Assembly: GCF_015602705.1 (NCBI RefSeq) | Contig: NZ_CP059081.1 | Location: 753,702-817,701, forward strand | Reading direction: 5' to 3' | DNA: 64,000 nucleotides | DNA from: Acinetobacter lwoffii | GTDB lineage: Bacteria > Pseudomonadota > Gammaproteobacteria > Pseudomonadales > Moraxellaceae | In this document: positions 54,221 to 63,782 of the stretch, piece by piece | Numbering within the stretch: the first letter of the stretch is position 1 | How the letters are laid out: each line of letters starts with the position of its first letter | Position numbers and translations under genes: made by a program | Notes under the pieces: generated by a model | What the model was told of the DNA's origin: nothing | What the model saw: only the letters and a program-made list of their open reading frames with translations | Database searches by the model: none

Positions 54221-57200
54221 TACGACTTATACTCCTGATTTTGTTGTTTTGGTTTGTATTTAAAGATACTTCGAATCCAGACATAGAAGACCGGGATAAA
54301 GAAGATACCTAACAAGGTCGAGCTGATCACGCCGCCGAGTACACCATAACCGACTGAATGCTGGCTACCTGCACCTGCACCTGAAGCCAGAGCAAGCGGT
54401 AATACACCAAAACCAAAGGCCAACGTGGTCATGATAATTGGACGTAAACGCATTTTTGCCGCATGCAAGGTTGCTTCAAATAACTCTTCACCTTGTTCCT
54501 GCAATTCTTTCGCAAACTCGACAATCAAGATCGCATTTTTCGCAGAAAGACCAATCACGGCAATAATCGCCACCTGGAAGTAAATGTTATTCGACAGGTT
54601 CGGGTTTTGCAGCAATACCATTCCACCAAAGGTGAGTAATAATGCACCGACAATACCTAATGGGACCACCAGTAGAACCGAGAACGGAATCGACCAGCTT
54701 TCATACAGGGCTGCCAGACATAGGAAGACTATCAGCAGTGACAAGGCGTACAGGAACGGCGCTTGTGCACCAGATTCACGTTCTTCTAAAGATAGACCTG
54801 TCCATTCGAAGTCGAAACCTTGCAAGCCCATTTCTGGTAACTTCGCTACAATTTCTTCCATGGCCACCATTGCATCGCCCGAGCTGATACCCGGAGCAGG
54901 TGTACCCTGAATGTTCATGGACGATACGCCGTTATAACGCTCAAGACGTGGAGAACCGTAGGTCCATTCGCCTGTAGCAAATGCCGAGAATGGCACCATT
55001 TCACCGCGATTATTACGCACATACCATTGGTTCAGATCTTCCGGCATCATACGCGAGCCAGCTTCACCCTGAACATAGACTTTCTTGACACGACCGCGAT
55101 CAATGAAGTCATTGATATACGAACCGCCCCAAGCAATGCCCATGGTGCTGTTAATTTCAGCAACACTCACGCCCAATGCACCGGCTTGTGCATGATCGAC
55201 AATGACACGGTACTGTGGATTATCTTCCTGACCATTTGGACGCACACCAGCCAGACGCGAGTCTTGTGCTGCTAGACCGAGAATCGTATTACGTGCTGCC
55301 AGGAGCTGATCATGACTTTGACCACTTGCAGCTTTGAGCTGTAAGTTAAAGCCAGCCGACACACCCAGTTCAGGCATTGCAGGTAATTGCAGTGGCATGA
55401 TGTAAGACGCATCTTTGACAATCATGTTCAGCGCCATACCACGTTGAATAATGGCACCGATTTGAGATTCCGGACTGTGACGCTCTGACCAGTCTTTCAG
55501 TTTAATAAATGCCAGACCTGCGTTTTGTCCCACACCCGTGAAGGAGAAACCTGCCACACTAAAGACGGATTCGACATGCTCTTTCTCGTTTTCCAAGAAA
55601 TAGTTGGTCATGGTGCTGACCACTTTGTCGGTACGTTCCAAGGTAGCATTTGGCGGTAACTGAACCAGCGTCATGACCACGCCCTGATCTTCATCAGGTA
55701 GGAACGAAGAAGGCAGTTTCTGGAACAACAGCACAATAATACCCAGTACCACGGCATACACCACGCCTGAGAAAATCTTGCTGTGAGTCATGCGGTTGAC
55801 GCCGCCCTGATATTTCACAGAAACCTTGTCAAAACTGCTATTAAACCAGCGGAAGAAACGCGCAAAAATACCATTACTTTCCGGCTTGTTCGGATCATGC
55901 TGTTTCAGCAGGGTCGCACATAGGGCAGGGGTAAAGGTTAAGGCAACCACCAGTGACAAGACCATCGCTGTTACCAGCGTAATCGAGAACTGGCGATAAA
56001 TGACCCCGGTGGTTCCACCGAAGAAAGCCATTGGAACGAATACTGCCGACAGCACCGAGGTAATACCAATCAATGCGCCAGAAATCTGTTTCATTGATTT
56101 TTCAGTTGCAGCCACTGGATCGAGATGTTCTTCCACCATGACCCGTTCGACGTTCTCGACCACAACAATCGCGTCATCCACCAGAAGACCAATCGCCAAC
56201 ACCATGGCAAACATGGTCAGGGTATTAATCGAGAAGCCAAAGATGTTAATGACGGCAAATGTACCTAATACAACGACTGGAACCGCCATGGTTGGAATGA
56301 TGGTGGCACGCCAGTTCTGCAAGAACAGGAACATGACCAGGAACACCAGAATAATCGCTTCGATCAGGGTTTTAACTACACTCTTAATCGACAGTTCAAT
56401 AAATGGTGTGGTGTCAAACGCCAGTTGGTCGACCATGCCTTGCGGATAGTTCGGACGTAACTGTTTTAAGCGTTCTTCAACCGCTTGTGCGGTATCCAGG
56501 GCATTGGCGCCAGTCGCAAGCTTGATTGCTACACCACCAGCCGGTTTGCCATTAAATTTAGAATCAAACTGATAGTTATCTGCACCGAGTTCAACTCGTG
56601 CAACATCACCTAAGCGAACCTGCGCACCAGAAGTGGCATTTTTCAGGAAGATATTGCTGAACTGTTCCGGCGTTTGTAACAGACTTTGAGCCGTTACCGT
56701 CGCATTTAACACTTGTCCTTGAACTGCAGGCGCACCACCCAACTGACCTACCGCAACCTGTGCATTCTGGGTACGGATTGCAGTAGCAATATCACTTGGC
56801 GTTACTTGCAGGCTGGCCATCTTGGCTGGATCCAGCCAGATACGCATCGCATAAGAACCACCAAAGACCTGAACTTCACCGACCCCGGCCACACGGCTTA
56901 AAGGCTCAGCAATATTCGAGTTAACATAGTCTTTGATGTCATCTGCGGTCAGGCTGCTATCAGGTGAATAGAATGCCAAAACTTGTAGGAAGCTGGCACC
57001 CGATTTGGTCACCCGCACACCCTGACGCTGTACATCTTCAGGCAGCAGGGCAGTCGCAGACTGTAATTTGTTTTGAACCTGAACCTGTGCGATATCAGGA
57101 TCGACACCCTGGTCAAAGTTCAAGGAAATAGACGAAGAACCATTACCCGCACTGTTAGACGAGATATAGCGCAAGCCATCCATACCGTTCATCTGCTGCT

Positions 57201-57396
57201 CGATGATCTGGGTCACTGTATTTTCAACAGTTTCAGCAGATGCACCCGGATAAGTCGCAGAAATGGTTACGGTTGGTGGTGCAATGGTTGGATATTGTGC
57301 AATCGGCATTTTACTGATGGTTAAAATACCCGCCAGCATAATCACCAATGCAATCACCCAAGCGAAAATCGGGCGATGAATAAAGAATTGAGCCAT
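54220..57396 (-). CDS. adeJ: RND multidrug efflux permease AdeJ
   Basis: 1058-aa inner-membrane proton/drug antiporter, the same length as AdeJ of Acinetobacter baumannii, and I recognise long stretches as nearly identical to it. The N-terminus MAQFFIHRPIFAWVIALVIM, the TM4 proton-relay pair in AIGLLVDDAIVVVENVERV, and the TM10 Lys in GLSAKNAILIVEF are intact. AdeIJK exports beta-lactams, chloramphenicol, tetracyclines, fluoroquinolones, macrolides and other compounds and gives intrinsic resistance. It lies 13 bases after adeI. In A. baumannii the operon is repressed by the TetR protein AdeN; adeN is not in this window. Confidence 0.96.
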   Translation of the reverse strand: MAQFFIHRPIFAWVIALVIMLAGILTISKMPIAQYPTIAPPTVTISATYPGASAETVENTVTQIIEQQMNGMDGLRYISSNSAGNGSSSISLNFDQGVDPDIAQVQVQNKLQSATALLPEDVQRQGVRVTKSGASFLQVLAFYSPDSSLTADDIKDYVNSNIAEPLSRVAGVGEVQVFGGSYAMRIWLDPAKMASLQVTPSDIATAIRTQNAQVAVGQLGGAPAVQGQVLNATVTAQSLLQTPEQFSNIFLKNATSGAQVRLGDVARVELGADNYQFDSKFNGKPAGGVAIKLATGANALDTAQAVEERLKQLRPNYPQGMVDQLAFDTTPFIELSIKSVVKTLIEAIILVFLVMFLFLQNWRATIIPTMAVPVVVLGTFAVINIFGFSINTLTMFAMVLAIGLLVDDAIVVVENVERVMVEEHLDPVAATEKSMKQISGALIGITSVLSAVFVPMAFFGGTTGVIYRQFSITLVTAMVLSLVVALTFTPALCATLLKQHDPNKPESNGIFARFFRWFNSSFDKVSVKYQGGVNRMTHSKIFSGVVYAVVLGIIVLLFQKLPSSFLPDEDQGVVMTLVQLPPNATLERTDKVVSTMTNYFLENEKEHVESVFSVAGFSFTGVGQNAGLAFIKLKDWSERHSPESQIGAIIQRGMALNMIVKDASYIMPLQLPAMPELGVSAGFNLQLKAASGQSHDQLLAARNTILGLAAQDSRLAGVRPNGQEDNPQYRVIVDHAQAGALGVSVAEINSTMGIAWGGSYINDFIDRGRVKKVYVQGEAGSRMMPEDLNQWYVRNNRGEMVPFSAFATGEWTYGSPRLERYNGVSSMNIQGTPAPGISSGDAMVAMEEIVAKLPEMGLQGFDFEWTGLSLEERESGAQAPFLYALSLLIVFLCLAALYESWSIPFSVLLVVPLGIVGALLLTFGGMVLLQNPNLSNNIYFQVAIIAVIGLSAKNAILIVEFAKELQEQGEELFEATLHAAKMRLRPIIMTTLAFGFGVLPLALASGAGAGSQHSVGYGVLGGVISSTLLGIFFIPVFYVWIRSIFKYKPKQQNQEYKS

Positions 57397-57409
57397 GAAC
57401 CATTACTCC

Positions 57410-58672
57410 TTATGCATTTGCAGCAGGTTTTTGTTCAGGTTTCTCTTTAGCATCATCTGCCTTTTTCTCGCTCGTTGCAGGCTGTTGCGGTGCAGCACCT
57501 TGTGGCGCAGCAGCTTGAGGTTGATAAGGTTTTGGTACAACTTGCTGTTCAGGTTTTACTTTCGCAATACCATCTACAATCACTTTATCGCCTGGATTCA
57601 GACCTTCGGTCACAATCCAGTTACTGCCTTGGGAACCAACGGTAGTCACTGGACGTGGCGTCACTTTATTGTCAGCACCGACCAGCATCGCCATCGCCTG
57701 ACCTGTTGGGGTACGGGTCAAAGCTGCTTGCGGAATCAGGAACGCATTCGGTACTTCACCCTGTACGATTTGCGCAGTGGCAAACATACCTGGAAGAAGC
57801 AGGTGATTTTTGTTCGGGAATACCGCACGTAAAGTCACAGTACCTGTTTCAGGGTTCACGCTGGCATCAGAGAATGCAAGACGGCCTTCAACCGGGTAGA
57901 TACTGCCATCTTCAAGCTTCAACTTGACTTTGGTATTGTTCGAGCTGTTTAAGCTACCTTGGTTAAGCTGTTGACGTAAGCGTAATAGCTCGGCACTTGA
58001 CTGGTTGATATCTACATAGATTGGATCCAGACGCTGAATCGTTACCAATGGCTCTGGCTGATTCGCTGTTACCAAAGCACCCGCCGTCACAGACGAACGG
58101 TTGGTCTGGCCTGAAATCGGCGCGCGTACAGTCGAATAGCCCAGGTTGATTTCGGCATTACGCAAAGTTGCGCGATTGGCATTCAAATCAGCTTCAGCCA
58201 GTTTGACCTGTGCCGCGATGTCATCATATTCCTGTTTGGAAATGGCATTGGTACCGACCAGTTGACGGTAACGACCTTCCTTCACACGCAATACGCCTAG
58301 ATTGGCTTCAGCACGGGCAATCGCTGCACGAGCATTGTCTACTGTAGTGCGGTTGGTGCTTGAATCGATTTCATACAAGGCCTGACCTTCACGCACATAG
58401 CTGCCTTCCGTGAACAAGCGTTTAAGCACCACGCCACTGGCTTGTGGACGTACGTCTGAAATTTCAAATGCTGTTGTACGACCTGAGAGCTCTACAGACT
58501 GCTCTACACTTTGCGGTTGTGCAACAAGAACACCGACTTCAGTCGGTGGCATTTGTTGTTGAGCACCAGCTTGCTGGCCCTCTTTAGGATCTTTGCTACA
58601 ACCAACAAGTGCAAGACTTGTTGCCAATGCGCAAGCAGTCAGGGCAGGTGCCCAAAGCTTTGCAGACATCAT
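57410..58672 (-). CDS. adeI: RND efflux periplasmic adaptor AdeI
   Basis: 420-aa membrane-fusion lipoprotein of the AdeIJK pump. The lipobox LVGC places the acylated Cys at position 25. A lipoyl half-domain (GSYVREGQALYEIDSSTNRT) leads to the coiled-coil hairpin (about residues 100-160), the second lipoyl half (VRAPISGQTNRSSVTAGALV), and barrel plus membrane-proximal strands. The tail is a Gln/Pro/Ala/Lys-rich low-complexity stretch of about 45 residues. A GGTGG-type ribosome site precedes the ATG. First gene of the operon; only 36 bases separate it from the upstream PAP2 stop, so part of its promoter must lie inside that gene. Confidence 0.95.
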   Translation of the reverse strand: MMSAKLWAPALTACALATSLALVGCSKDPKEGQQAGAQQQMPPTEVGVLVAQPQSVEQSVELSGRTTAFEISDVRPQASGVVLKRLFTEGSYVREGQALYEIDSSTNRTTVDNARAAIARAEANLGVLRVKEGRYRQLVGTNAISKQEYDDIAAQVKLAEADLNANRATLRNAEINLGYSTVRAPISGQTNRSSVTAGALVTANQPEPLVTIQRLDPIYVDINQSSAELLRLRQQLNQGSLNSSNNTKVKLKLEDGSIYPVEGRLAFSDASVNPETGTVTLRAVFPNKNHLLLPGMFATAQIVQGEVPNAFLIPQAALTRTPTGQAMAMLVGADNKVTPRPVTTVGSQGSNWIVTEGLNPGDKVIVDGIAKVKPEQQVVPKPYQPQAAAPQGAAPQQPATSEKKADDAKEKPEQKPAANA

Positions 58673-58686
58673 TATTCCACCTCTAA

Positions 58687-58702
58687 TTAGATTTATATCT
58701 AA
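58687..58702. promoter_or_regulatory. Inverted repeat directly upstream of adeI
   Basis: Perfect arms TTAGAT / ATCTAA separated by four bases, 15 bases before the adeI start. It could be an operator (AdeN or another regulator) or a minor RNA hairpin near the ribosome site; the sequence alone does not decide. Confidence 0.4.
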
Positions 58703-58708
58703 ATTTTC

Positions 58709-59311
58709 TTATTTGTGAGCCGCGCAATATCTGATCCAGACCATATACCACAACGAAATCCAAATAAAACTGATACTCCAGCCGGATATGACATCTGAAG
58801 GAAAATGTACGCCCAGATAAACTCTTGAGATCCCCATCATCAGCATCCATACCACTGCACCGATCACGATGAGGGTATAACGGGAATGTTGCCGATGGAT
58901 GTAAATTGCCAAACAAGCCAGACAAGCCGCATATAGACTATGGGCACTTGGAAAGGAACTTCCAAAGCTTTCAACCAGATGCAAGGATTCTGGTGGTCGG
59001 GGTCGGGCAATCGTAAATTTCAACAGCCAAGCTAGGAGAATTCCTCCGATAATTCCGATACATATAAAAATTGCGTTTGTATACTTTTTATACCACAGCA
59101 ATGCAATACACCATAGTGTGGATAAAAATAATACAAATGGCATGCCACCTATTAGGGATAAGGACTGAGTAATTTGATTCCAAAACTCGGTGCGATACAG
59201 ACTCATCCATTCCACAGCCTGCAAGTCGAGCTTGCTTAAAGCGGGAATATTCAGGATGAACACACTGAAAATTAAAAATAAAATACCGACAAAAAGTAAC
59301 AAGTAATGCAT
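58709..59311 (-). CDS. PAP2 family membrane phosphatase
   Basis: 200-aa membrane protein with the complete three-part PAP2 active site: KFTIARPRPPE (motif 1), PSAHSLYAACL (motif 2, with the catalytic His), and SRVYLGVHFPSDVISGW (motif 3). About six helices. The AAGGA site eight bases before ATG 59311 supports the MHYLLL start; the frame is open to 59395. Relatives dephosphorylate undecaprenyl pyrophosphate or phosphatidyl-glycerophosphate; the substrate here is unknown. Upstream of adeI on the same strand. Confidence 0.92.
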   Translation of the reverse strand: MHYLLLFVGILFLIFSVFILNIPALSKLDLQAVEWMSLYRTEFWNQITQSLSLIGGMPFVLFLSTLWCIALLWYKKYTNAIFICIGIIGGILLAWLLKFTIARPRPPESLHLVESFGSSFPSAHSLYAACLACLAIYIHRQHSRYTLIVIGAVVWMLMMGISRVYLGVHFPSDVISGWSISFIWISLWYMVWIRYCAAHK

Positions 59312-59463
59312 GCCAAAAATCCTTGTTCTTTTAACCGTTCGCAGATCGGCCAATTGTCTGAACCAAAGTGTACTTGTCAGTACACTTTTTTTCAAGTGTG
59401 CGTATTTTATGCGAATTCCATTTTTTTCGTAAGGAATTTGTTGCTAAATATACTGTAATTATC

Positions 59464-61512
59464 TCAGTTTTGAGTTTTTGTCGATGTATGATTTTCGTCA
59501 ATTTCAATGCTTTGCTTGGGTGGCCAGAAGAAATCACTAGGTCGAGTCAGGAAGTGAGTCATGACCAGTTTTGCCAAAGGTTTCCATTGTTCAAAACGTA
59601 CCCGGCGCGCGCGTAAGGCTACAATAATTGTCAGAGTGAAACTGACAAACAAGTTGGTCAGGCCAATGAGTAACACACCCAGAAAAGACACCACGATCAA
59701 GCCGATATCGGGACCATTGATCGTAATCAGGCCCTGAATAAAGTTGGCAGAAGCAAAGGCAATATGACGAATATCCAGCGGCAGACCGAGAATAAAACCA
59801 ATGGTGCCCATACTGCCGAGCATGATCCCAAAAATAAAATTACCCGCCAGTGCACCCAGATTACGTTCGATATAATCAGCAAAACGGTAAAGACGCTCTT
59901 GCCCCATCAGCTGCGATAAACGCACATGGGCTTTCAGGCGCGGGCCGACCTTGCGATAAACGGCCATATTGTCAAAATAACCGGCCAATAATCCGGACAG
60001 GAACAAACATACTCCGGCAATTGCTGCATGCGGAATTGCCAACGAAGTAAAAGGATTCAGGTCATGCAAGGTTTTGGCCGCCTTGGCATGATTCATTAAA
60101 GGTTCATGCAGCGCAAAATCCCACAACAAGGTAATCAATGCTGCTACAGGAATCGCAATCGAAATATTGCCCAAAATGGCGACAAACTGGGTGCGGATGA
60201 TATTTACAATCAACGCGGCCAGCTCGGCAATCTGAGCCATTTTCGAGCCTTTACGCTGCTGTACAGTAGCCGCCAGTGCGGCAGCAGTCATCGCCGGCTG
60301 TTTGGTTGCCACGGTAAAATGCAGCACATGAATCAGCATAAAGCCCAGCGAATAGTTCATGCTATAGCTAAAGGCCTGCATCAAAGGGGCCATGGTGAGG
60401 CGTGTCATCAGAACTTTTAAGGTGGCCATCGTCGCGATGATGGCACCAGCACCTGCAGCCGATTTATACATGGCCAGAAAGCCTTGCTTGTCGGTACTCA
60501 CATAATGTTCACCGGTCTTGCTGGCATTTTCAGTGACCTGTAAAGCCAAAAGTTCACTATTGGTGGCCAACAGGGCCCGCACACTGCGTTCGCTATAAAT
60601 TGCTTCAGTAATGTCCGCCATAAACAGGCCAATGGATTGATAACGCAGATCATCGTCATCCATGACCATATTGAGCAGGATTTCAACGCGTTCCAGACAC
60701 TGTTCTAGCAGTGCCAGCATATAGGTCAGACTGACACTGACGCCAGTCCGCTTGGTAGAACGGCGAATCTTGGCCACGACATCATGGCACTGTTCCAGCA
60801 TCACCAGCGCTTGTGACGCATCGGGTGGTGTGATCGAATCGACCAGGGTGACCGTGTTATAGCGCTTTTTATATTCCTGAATAAACTCGTTAATCTCACG
60901 ATTCTGTACCAGAAAGGGAGATTCATATTCCATCAGTTCAGGCTGGGCATTAATAAATTCAGGGTGCAGACCAATACCACTGATCCGGTAAGACAAAATG
61001 GTCAGTGCCTTGATCAGTTGATCTTTAATGCGGGTCTTTTCAGGCTGATTGGAATGTCCCTGATTCAGGACTGCAAATAAACGTTGCCAGTCATCTTCAT
61101 CAAAATAGTCGAGCCAGTATTTATCGGTCGGCTGATAAAAAACCTTGCGAAATAATTCTTGTAATTGCTGATGATCCGGAATAACTGGCAGGATATGCGC
61201 GCCAATACGCTGATTGAGCTGATTCCAGAAACCATCCAGAGACAAAATACCGGTATCGGAAAACAGACTGGTCTGTTTATAACGGTTAATGATCCGCAGG
61301 GTAAAGGTTTGAAGCGTGGCAACCGCATTCGGGGTGAGTAATAAAGCCCGGATAAATGCATTGAATTTCGCTTCGATCTCTTCGGTATTTCTGCTGTCTT
61401 CAGGTCTGATTCTTTCAACCAGTTCAATCAGAAGATTTTCATCCAGCACCGCCCGAGGTTGTTCAAGCTGGTGTTGCATGTTTTGAAAAAGATCTAGAAA
61501 ATTAATATGCAT
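59464..61512 (-). CDS. Gcr-type membrane protein (annotated site-specific recombinase)
   Basis: 682-aa protein of the family called site-specific recombinase (Gcr, PF10136). The N-terminal 330 residues are soluble and helical (LIELVERIRPEDSRNTEEIE and onward), while the second half contains about seven membrane segments, for example around HAAIAGVCLFLSGLLAGYF, LAGNFIFGIMLGSMGTIGFI and IGLIVVSFLGVLLIGLTNLF. No integrase tyrosine or resolvase serine motif is apparent, so a recombinase role looks doubtful. It begins 15 bases after the ispB stop on the same strand and is probably in its operon. Confidence 0.85.
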   Translation of the reverse strand: MHINFLDLFQNMQHQLEQPRAVLDENLLIELVERIRPEDSRNTEEIEAKFNAFIRALLLTPNAVATLQTFTLRIINRYKQTSLFSDTGILSLDGFWNQLNQRIGAHILPVIPDHQQLQELFRKVFYQPTDKYWLDYFDEDDWQRLFAVLNQGHSNQPEKTRIKDQLIKALTILSYRISGIGLHPEFINAQPELMEYESPFLVQNREINEFIQEYKKRYNTVTLVDSITPPDASQALVMLEQCHDVVAKIRRSTKRTGVSVSLTYMLALLEQCLERVEILLNMVMDDDDLRYQSIGLFMADITEAIYSERSVRALLATNSELLALQVTENASKTGEHYVSTDKQGFLAMYKSAAGAGAIIATMATLKVLMTRLTMAPLMQAFSYSMNYSLGFMLIHVLHFTVATKQPAMTAAALAATVQQRKGSKMAQIAELAALIVNIIRTQFVAILGNISIAIPVAALITLLWDFALHEPLMNHAKAAKTLHDLNPFTSLAIPHAAIAGVCLFLSGLLAGYFDNMAVYRKVGPRLKAHVRLSQLMGQERLYRFADYIERNLGALAGNFIFGIMLGSMGTIGFILGLPLDIRHIAFASANFIQGLITINGPDIGLIVVSFLGVLLIGLTNLFVSFTLTIIVALRARRVRFEQWKPLAKLVMTHFLTRPSDFFWPPKQSIEIDENHTSTKTQN

Positions 61513-61527
61513 AGGCGAGTTTAAAAG

Positions 61528-62505
61528 TTACTGAATTCGGTGTAGGGCCAGTTTGGCCAGATTAATCAGGGCCTGACGATATTCGGAGTCAGGTAATGCC
61601 TGTAAGGCATCAATTGCAATTTCAGTTTCTTCAGTGGCACGTTGACGGCAATAATCCAGCGCACCAGATTCATTGACAATCTGAATGACCTGTTCCAGAT
61701 GTTCCGTACCGCCAGTCGCAATACTGCGACGGATAATTTCATGTTGCTCACCGGTGGTGTTTTTCAGTGCCGCAATCAATGGCAGGGTCGGTTTACCTTC
61801 CATGAGATCATCACCAATATTTTTGCCGAGCGTGTCCGCATCGGAGGTGTAATCTAAAATGTCATCAATAATCTGGAAAGCATTGCCGAAATGTCCGGCA
61901 AAGGTTTTTAAAGGCTGACGGAATTCATCTTTATCCGACAAAATGGCAGCACCTTCGGTGGCCAGTTCAAACAGGCGCGAAGTTTTGCCATGAATAATAT
62001 TCAAATAAGTCGCTTCAGTGGTTTCCGGTTGATGCTGGGATTGTAGTTGCAGCACTTCACCTTCAGCAATTTCACAGGTACCAGTCGAAAAATCTTTGAG
62101 CAACACCATGTTGTTCAGATCGACCAGCAAATCAAAAGCACGTGAAATCAGAAAGTCACCGACTAAAACCGCAGTCTGGTTATTCCAGGTGGCATTGGCC
62201 GTCGGGCGGCCGCGACGCAGACCGGATTCATCGACTACATCATCATGCACCAAGGTTGCGGTATGCAGCATTTCAATAATTGCAGCCAGTTTACGGTGCG
62301 GTTCCAAATTTTCAGCACCACACGCCTTGGCGGCCAAAAGACACATAATCGGGCGCATACGTTTGCCACCCGCTTCCACCACGTGTTTGCTGACGGCCAT
62401 CACTAATGCAACTTTTGAGGTAATTCCTTCATTAATGAATGTGTCCATCGCAGCAAAGTCGTTAGCAACAGGAGCGAGAATGTCTTGCTTAAAGTCGATG
62501 GTCAT
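61528..62505 (-). CDS. ispB: Octaprenyl diphosphate synthase
   Basis: 325-aa trans-polyprenyl diphosphate synthase that makes the isoprenoid tail of ubiquinone by repeated addition of isopentenyl diphosphate. Both aspartate-rich motifs are intact: DDVVD at 88-92 and DDILD at 214-218, with GGKRMRP at 46-52 as the pyrophosphate-binding start. Length and motif spacing are those of IspB. The frame extends upstream to 62553, but MTIDFKQDIL at 62505 is the conserved start. It is divergent from rplU, an arrangement common in gammaproteobacteria. Confidence 0.94.
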   Translation of the reverse strand: MTIDFKQDILAPVANDFAAMDTFINEGITSKVALVMAVSKHVVEAGGKRMRPIMCLLAAKACGAENLEPHRKLAAIIEMLHTATLVHDDVVDESGLRRGRPTANATWNNQTAVLVGDFLISRAFDLLVDLNNMVLLKDFSTGTCEIAEGEVLQLQSQHQPETTEATYLNIIHGKTSRLFELATEGAAILSDKDEFRQPLKTFAGHFGNAFQIIDDILDYTSDADTLGKNIGDDLMEGKPTLPLIAALKNTTGEQHEIIRRSIATGGTEHLEQVIQIVNESGALDYCRQRATEETEIAIDALQALPDSEYRQALINLAKLALHRIQ

Positions 62506-62950
62506 GTGAAAGAAAACCTCTAGTCTGGTAAATCGCTGGGCGTAGTTTAACAATTTATAACATGAGTGAAACCTAAGAAATGCATAAACTCCACTAAAAA
62601 TCAGCTTTTTATAGATCTTATGTAGATTCGATCCATATTTCGAGCCATAAAAAATCAGGAAAGGTCAGGGGCGTCGCCCTATTCGTCAGGCTGAGTATAT
62701 TAATCAAACTGGCCGGATTTCTGCTGTATTATTTTGTTGCTGAATATATCTTGAGTATTTGATTTGATAGAAATTATTTAATAGTTAAATAATTAGCGCA
62801 TCCTGCTCATTATTATTTCAGTAAAATGGCTTGTTGTTTTTTTGAATATCCCTTAAAATCCTCGCCCTTAGATATCCCCCAGTGGCGTACGTCTTAAGTT
62901 CGATATATTCCTTTATCGGCACGACGACACGGGCTTGTTTGGAGTACATT
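62506..62950. other. Divergent promoter region between ispB and rplU
   Basis: About 445 bases with promoters for both directions. Apart from the rplU promoter, I see no small gene or hairpin terminator. Confidence 0.6.
62831..62859 (+). promoter_or_regulatory. Putative rplU promoter
   Basis: A -35-like TTGTTG (62831-62836) and a -10-like TAAAAT (62854-62859) are separated by exactly 17 bases. Transcription would start about 85 bases before the rplU ATG, leaving a leader long enough for control by ribosomal protein. Confidence 0.6.
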
Positions 62951-63262
62951 ATGTACGCAGTAATCCAAAGCGGTGGTAAACAGCACCGTGTAGTTGAGGG
63001 TGAAACCCTTAAAGTAGAATTATTGAAAGCTGAAACTGGCGCGACTATTACGTTTGATGACGTATTGATGCTTGTTAACGGTGAAAGCATTCAAATCGGT
63101 GCTCCAGTTGTTGCTGGTGCTACTGTAACTGCTGAAGTAGTTAGCCATGGTCGTCACGACAAAATCCGCATCATCAAAATGCGTCGTCGTAAACACTACC
63201 GTAAACAACAAGGTCACCGTCAATGGTTCACTGAGTTGAAAATTACAGCTATTTCAGGCTAA
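62951..63262 (+). CDS. rplU: 50S ribosomal protein L21
   Basis: 103-aa L21, which binds 23S rRNA in the large subunit. The sequence [18 protein letters not shown] at the N-terminus and [20 protein letters not shown] toward the C-terminus are diagnostic. The frame is open to 62882, but the conserved Met-Tyr-Ala-Val start at 62951 follows a GGAG ribosome site. It is followed 19 bases later by rpmA. Confidence 0.98.
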   Translation: MYAVIQSGGKQHRVVEGETLKVELLKAETGATITFDDVLMLVNGESIQIGAPVVAGATVTAEVVSHGRHDKIRIIKMRRRKHYRKQQGHRQWFTELKITAISG

Positions 63263-63281
63263 TTACGAGGAGTAAATAGAC

Positions 63282-63536
63282 ATGGCAACTAAAAAAGCCG
63301 GTGGTTCGACTAAGAACGGTCGTGATTCGAATCCTAAGATGTTAGGTGTTAAAGTTTACGGTGGTCAAACTGTAACTGCAGGTAACATCATCGTTCGTCA
63401 ACGTGGTACTGAATTCCACGCTGGTCAAAACGTTGGTATGGGTCGTGACCATACATTATTTGCTACTGCTGATGGCGTAGTAAAATTCGAAGTGAAAGGT
63501 CAATTCGGCCGTCGCTACGTATCTGTTGACGCGTAA
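63282..63536 (+). CDS. rpmA: 50S ribosomal protein L27
   Basis: 84-aa L27. The N-terminus [19 protein letters not shown] reaches toward the peptidyl-transferase centre, and [19 protein letters not shown] is the family core. An AGGAG ribosome site precedes the ATG. Co-transcribed with rplU and ended by the terminator at 63550-63580. Confidence 0.98.
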   Translation: MATKKAGGSTKNGRDSNPKMLGVKVYGGQTVTAGNIIVRQRGTEFHAGQNVGMGRDHTLFATADGVVKFEVKGQFGRRYVSVDA

Positions 63537-63549
63537 TTCGCTGAGATAG

Positions 63550-63580
63550 AAAAAAGCCCACAGTTATTGTGGGTTTTTTT
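63550..63580 (+). terminator. Terminator of rplU-rpmA
   Basis: Stem CCCACA / TGTGGG with a GTTAT loop, T7 after and A5 before. About 14 bases past the rpmA stop. Confidence 0.88.
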
Positions 63581-63782
63581 ATGCCTGAAAATTAATAGGC
63601 AGATTAAGCGACATTCCATAATGTAAAAATTGTCCTGAAATCTTCATAATGATGAACAAAAAAACCGGTTTCGAATTAATAACAATACAAAAGTTCTTAT
63701 TTTCTATCATTTTAGCTTTTAATTTTCGTTTAAGATGAGCTATCAAATAAATTGCGATCACGCAAAATATAAAGGTGAAATT

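Noticed and set aside
59464-61512. Integrase or mobile island marker from the recombinase family name
   Set aside because: The protein is a multi-helix membrane protein beside housekeeping ispB, with no attachment-site repeats; I do not treat it as evidence of mobility.
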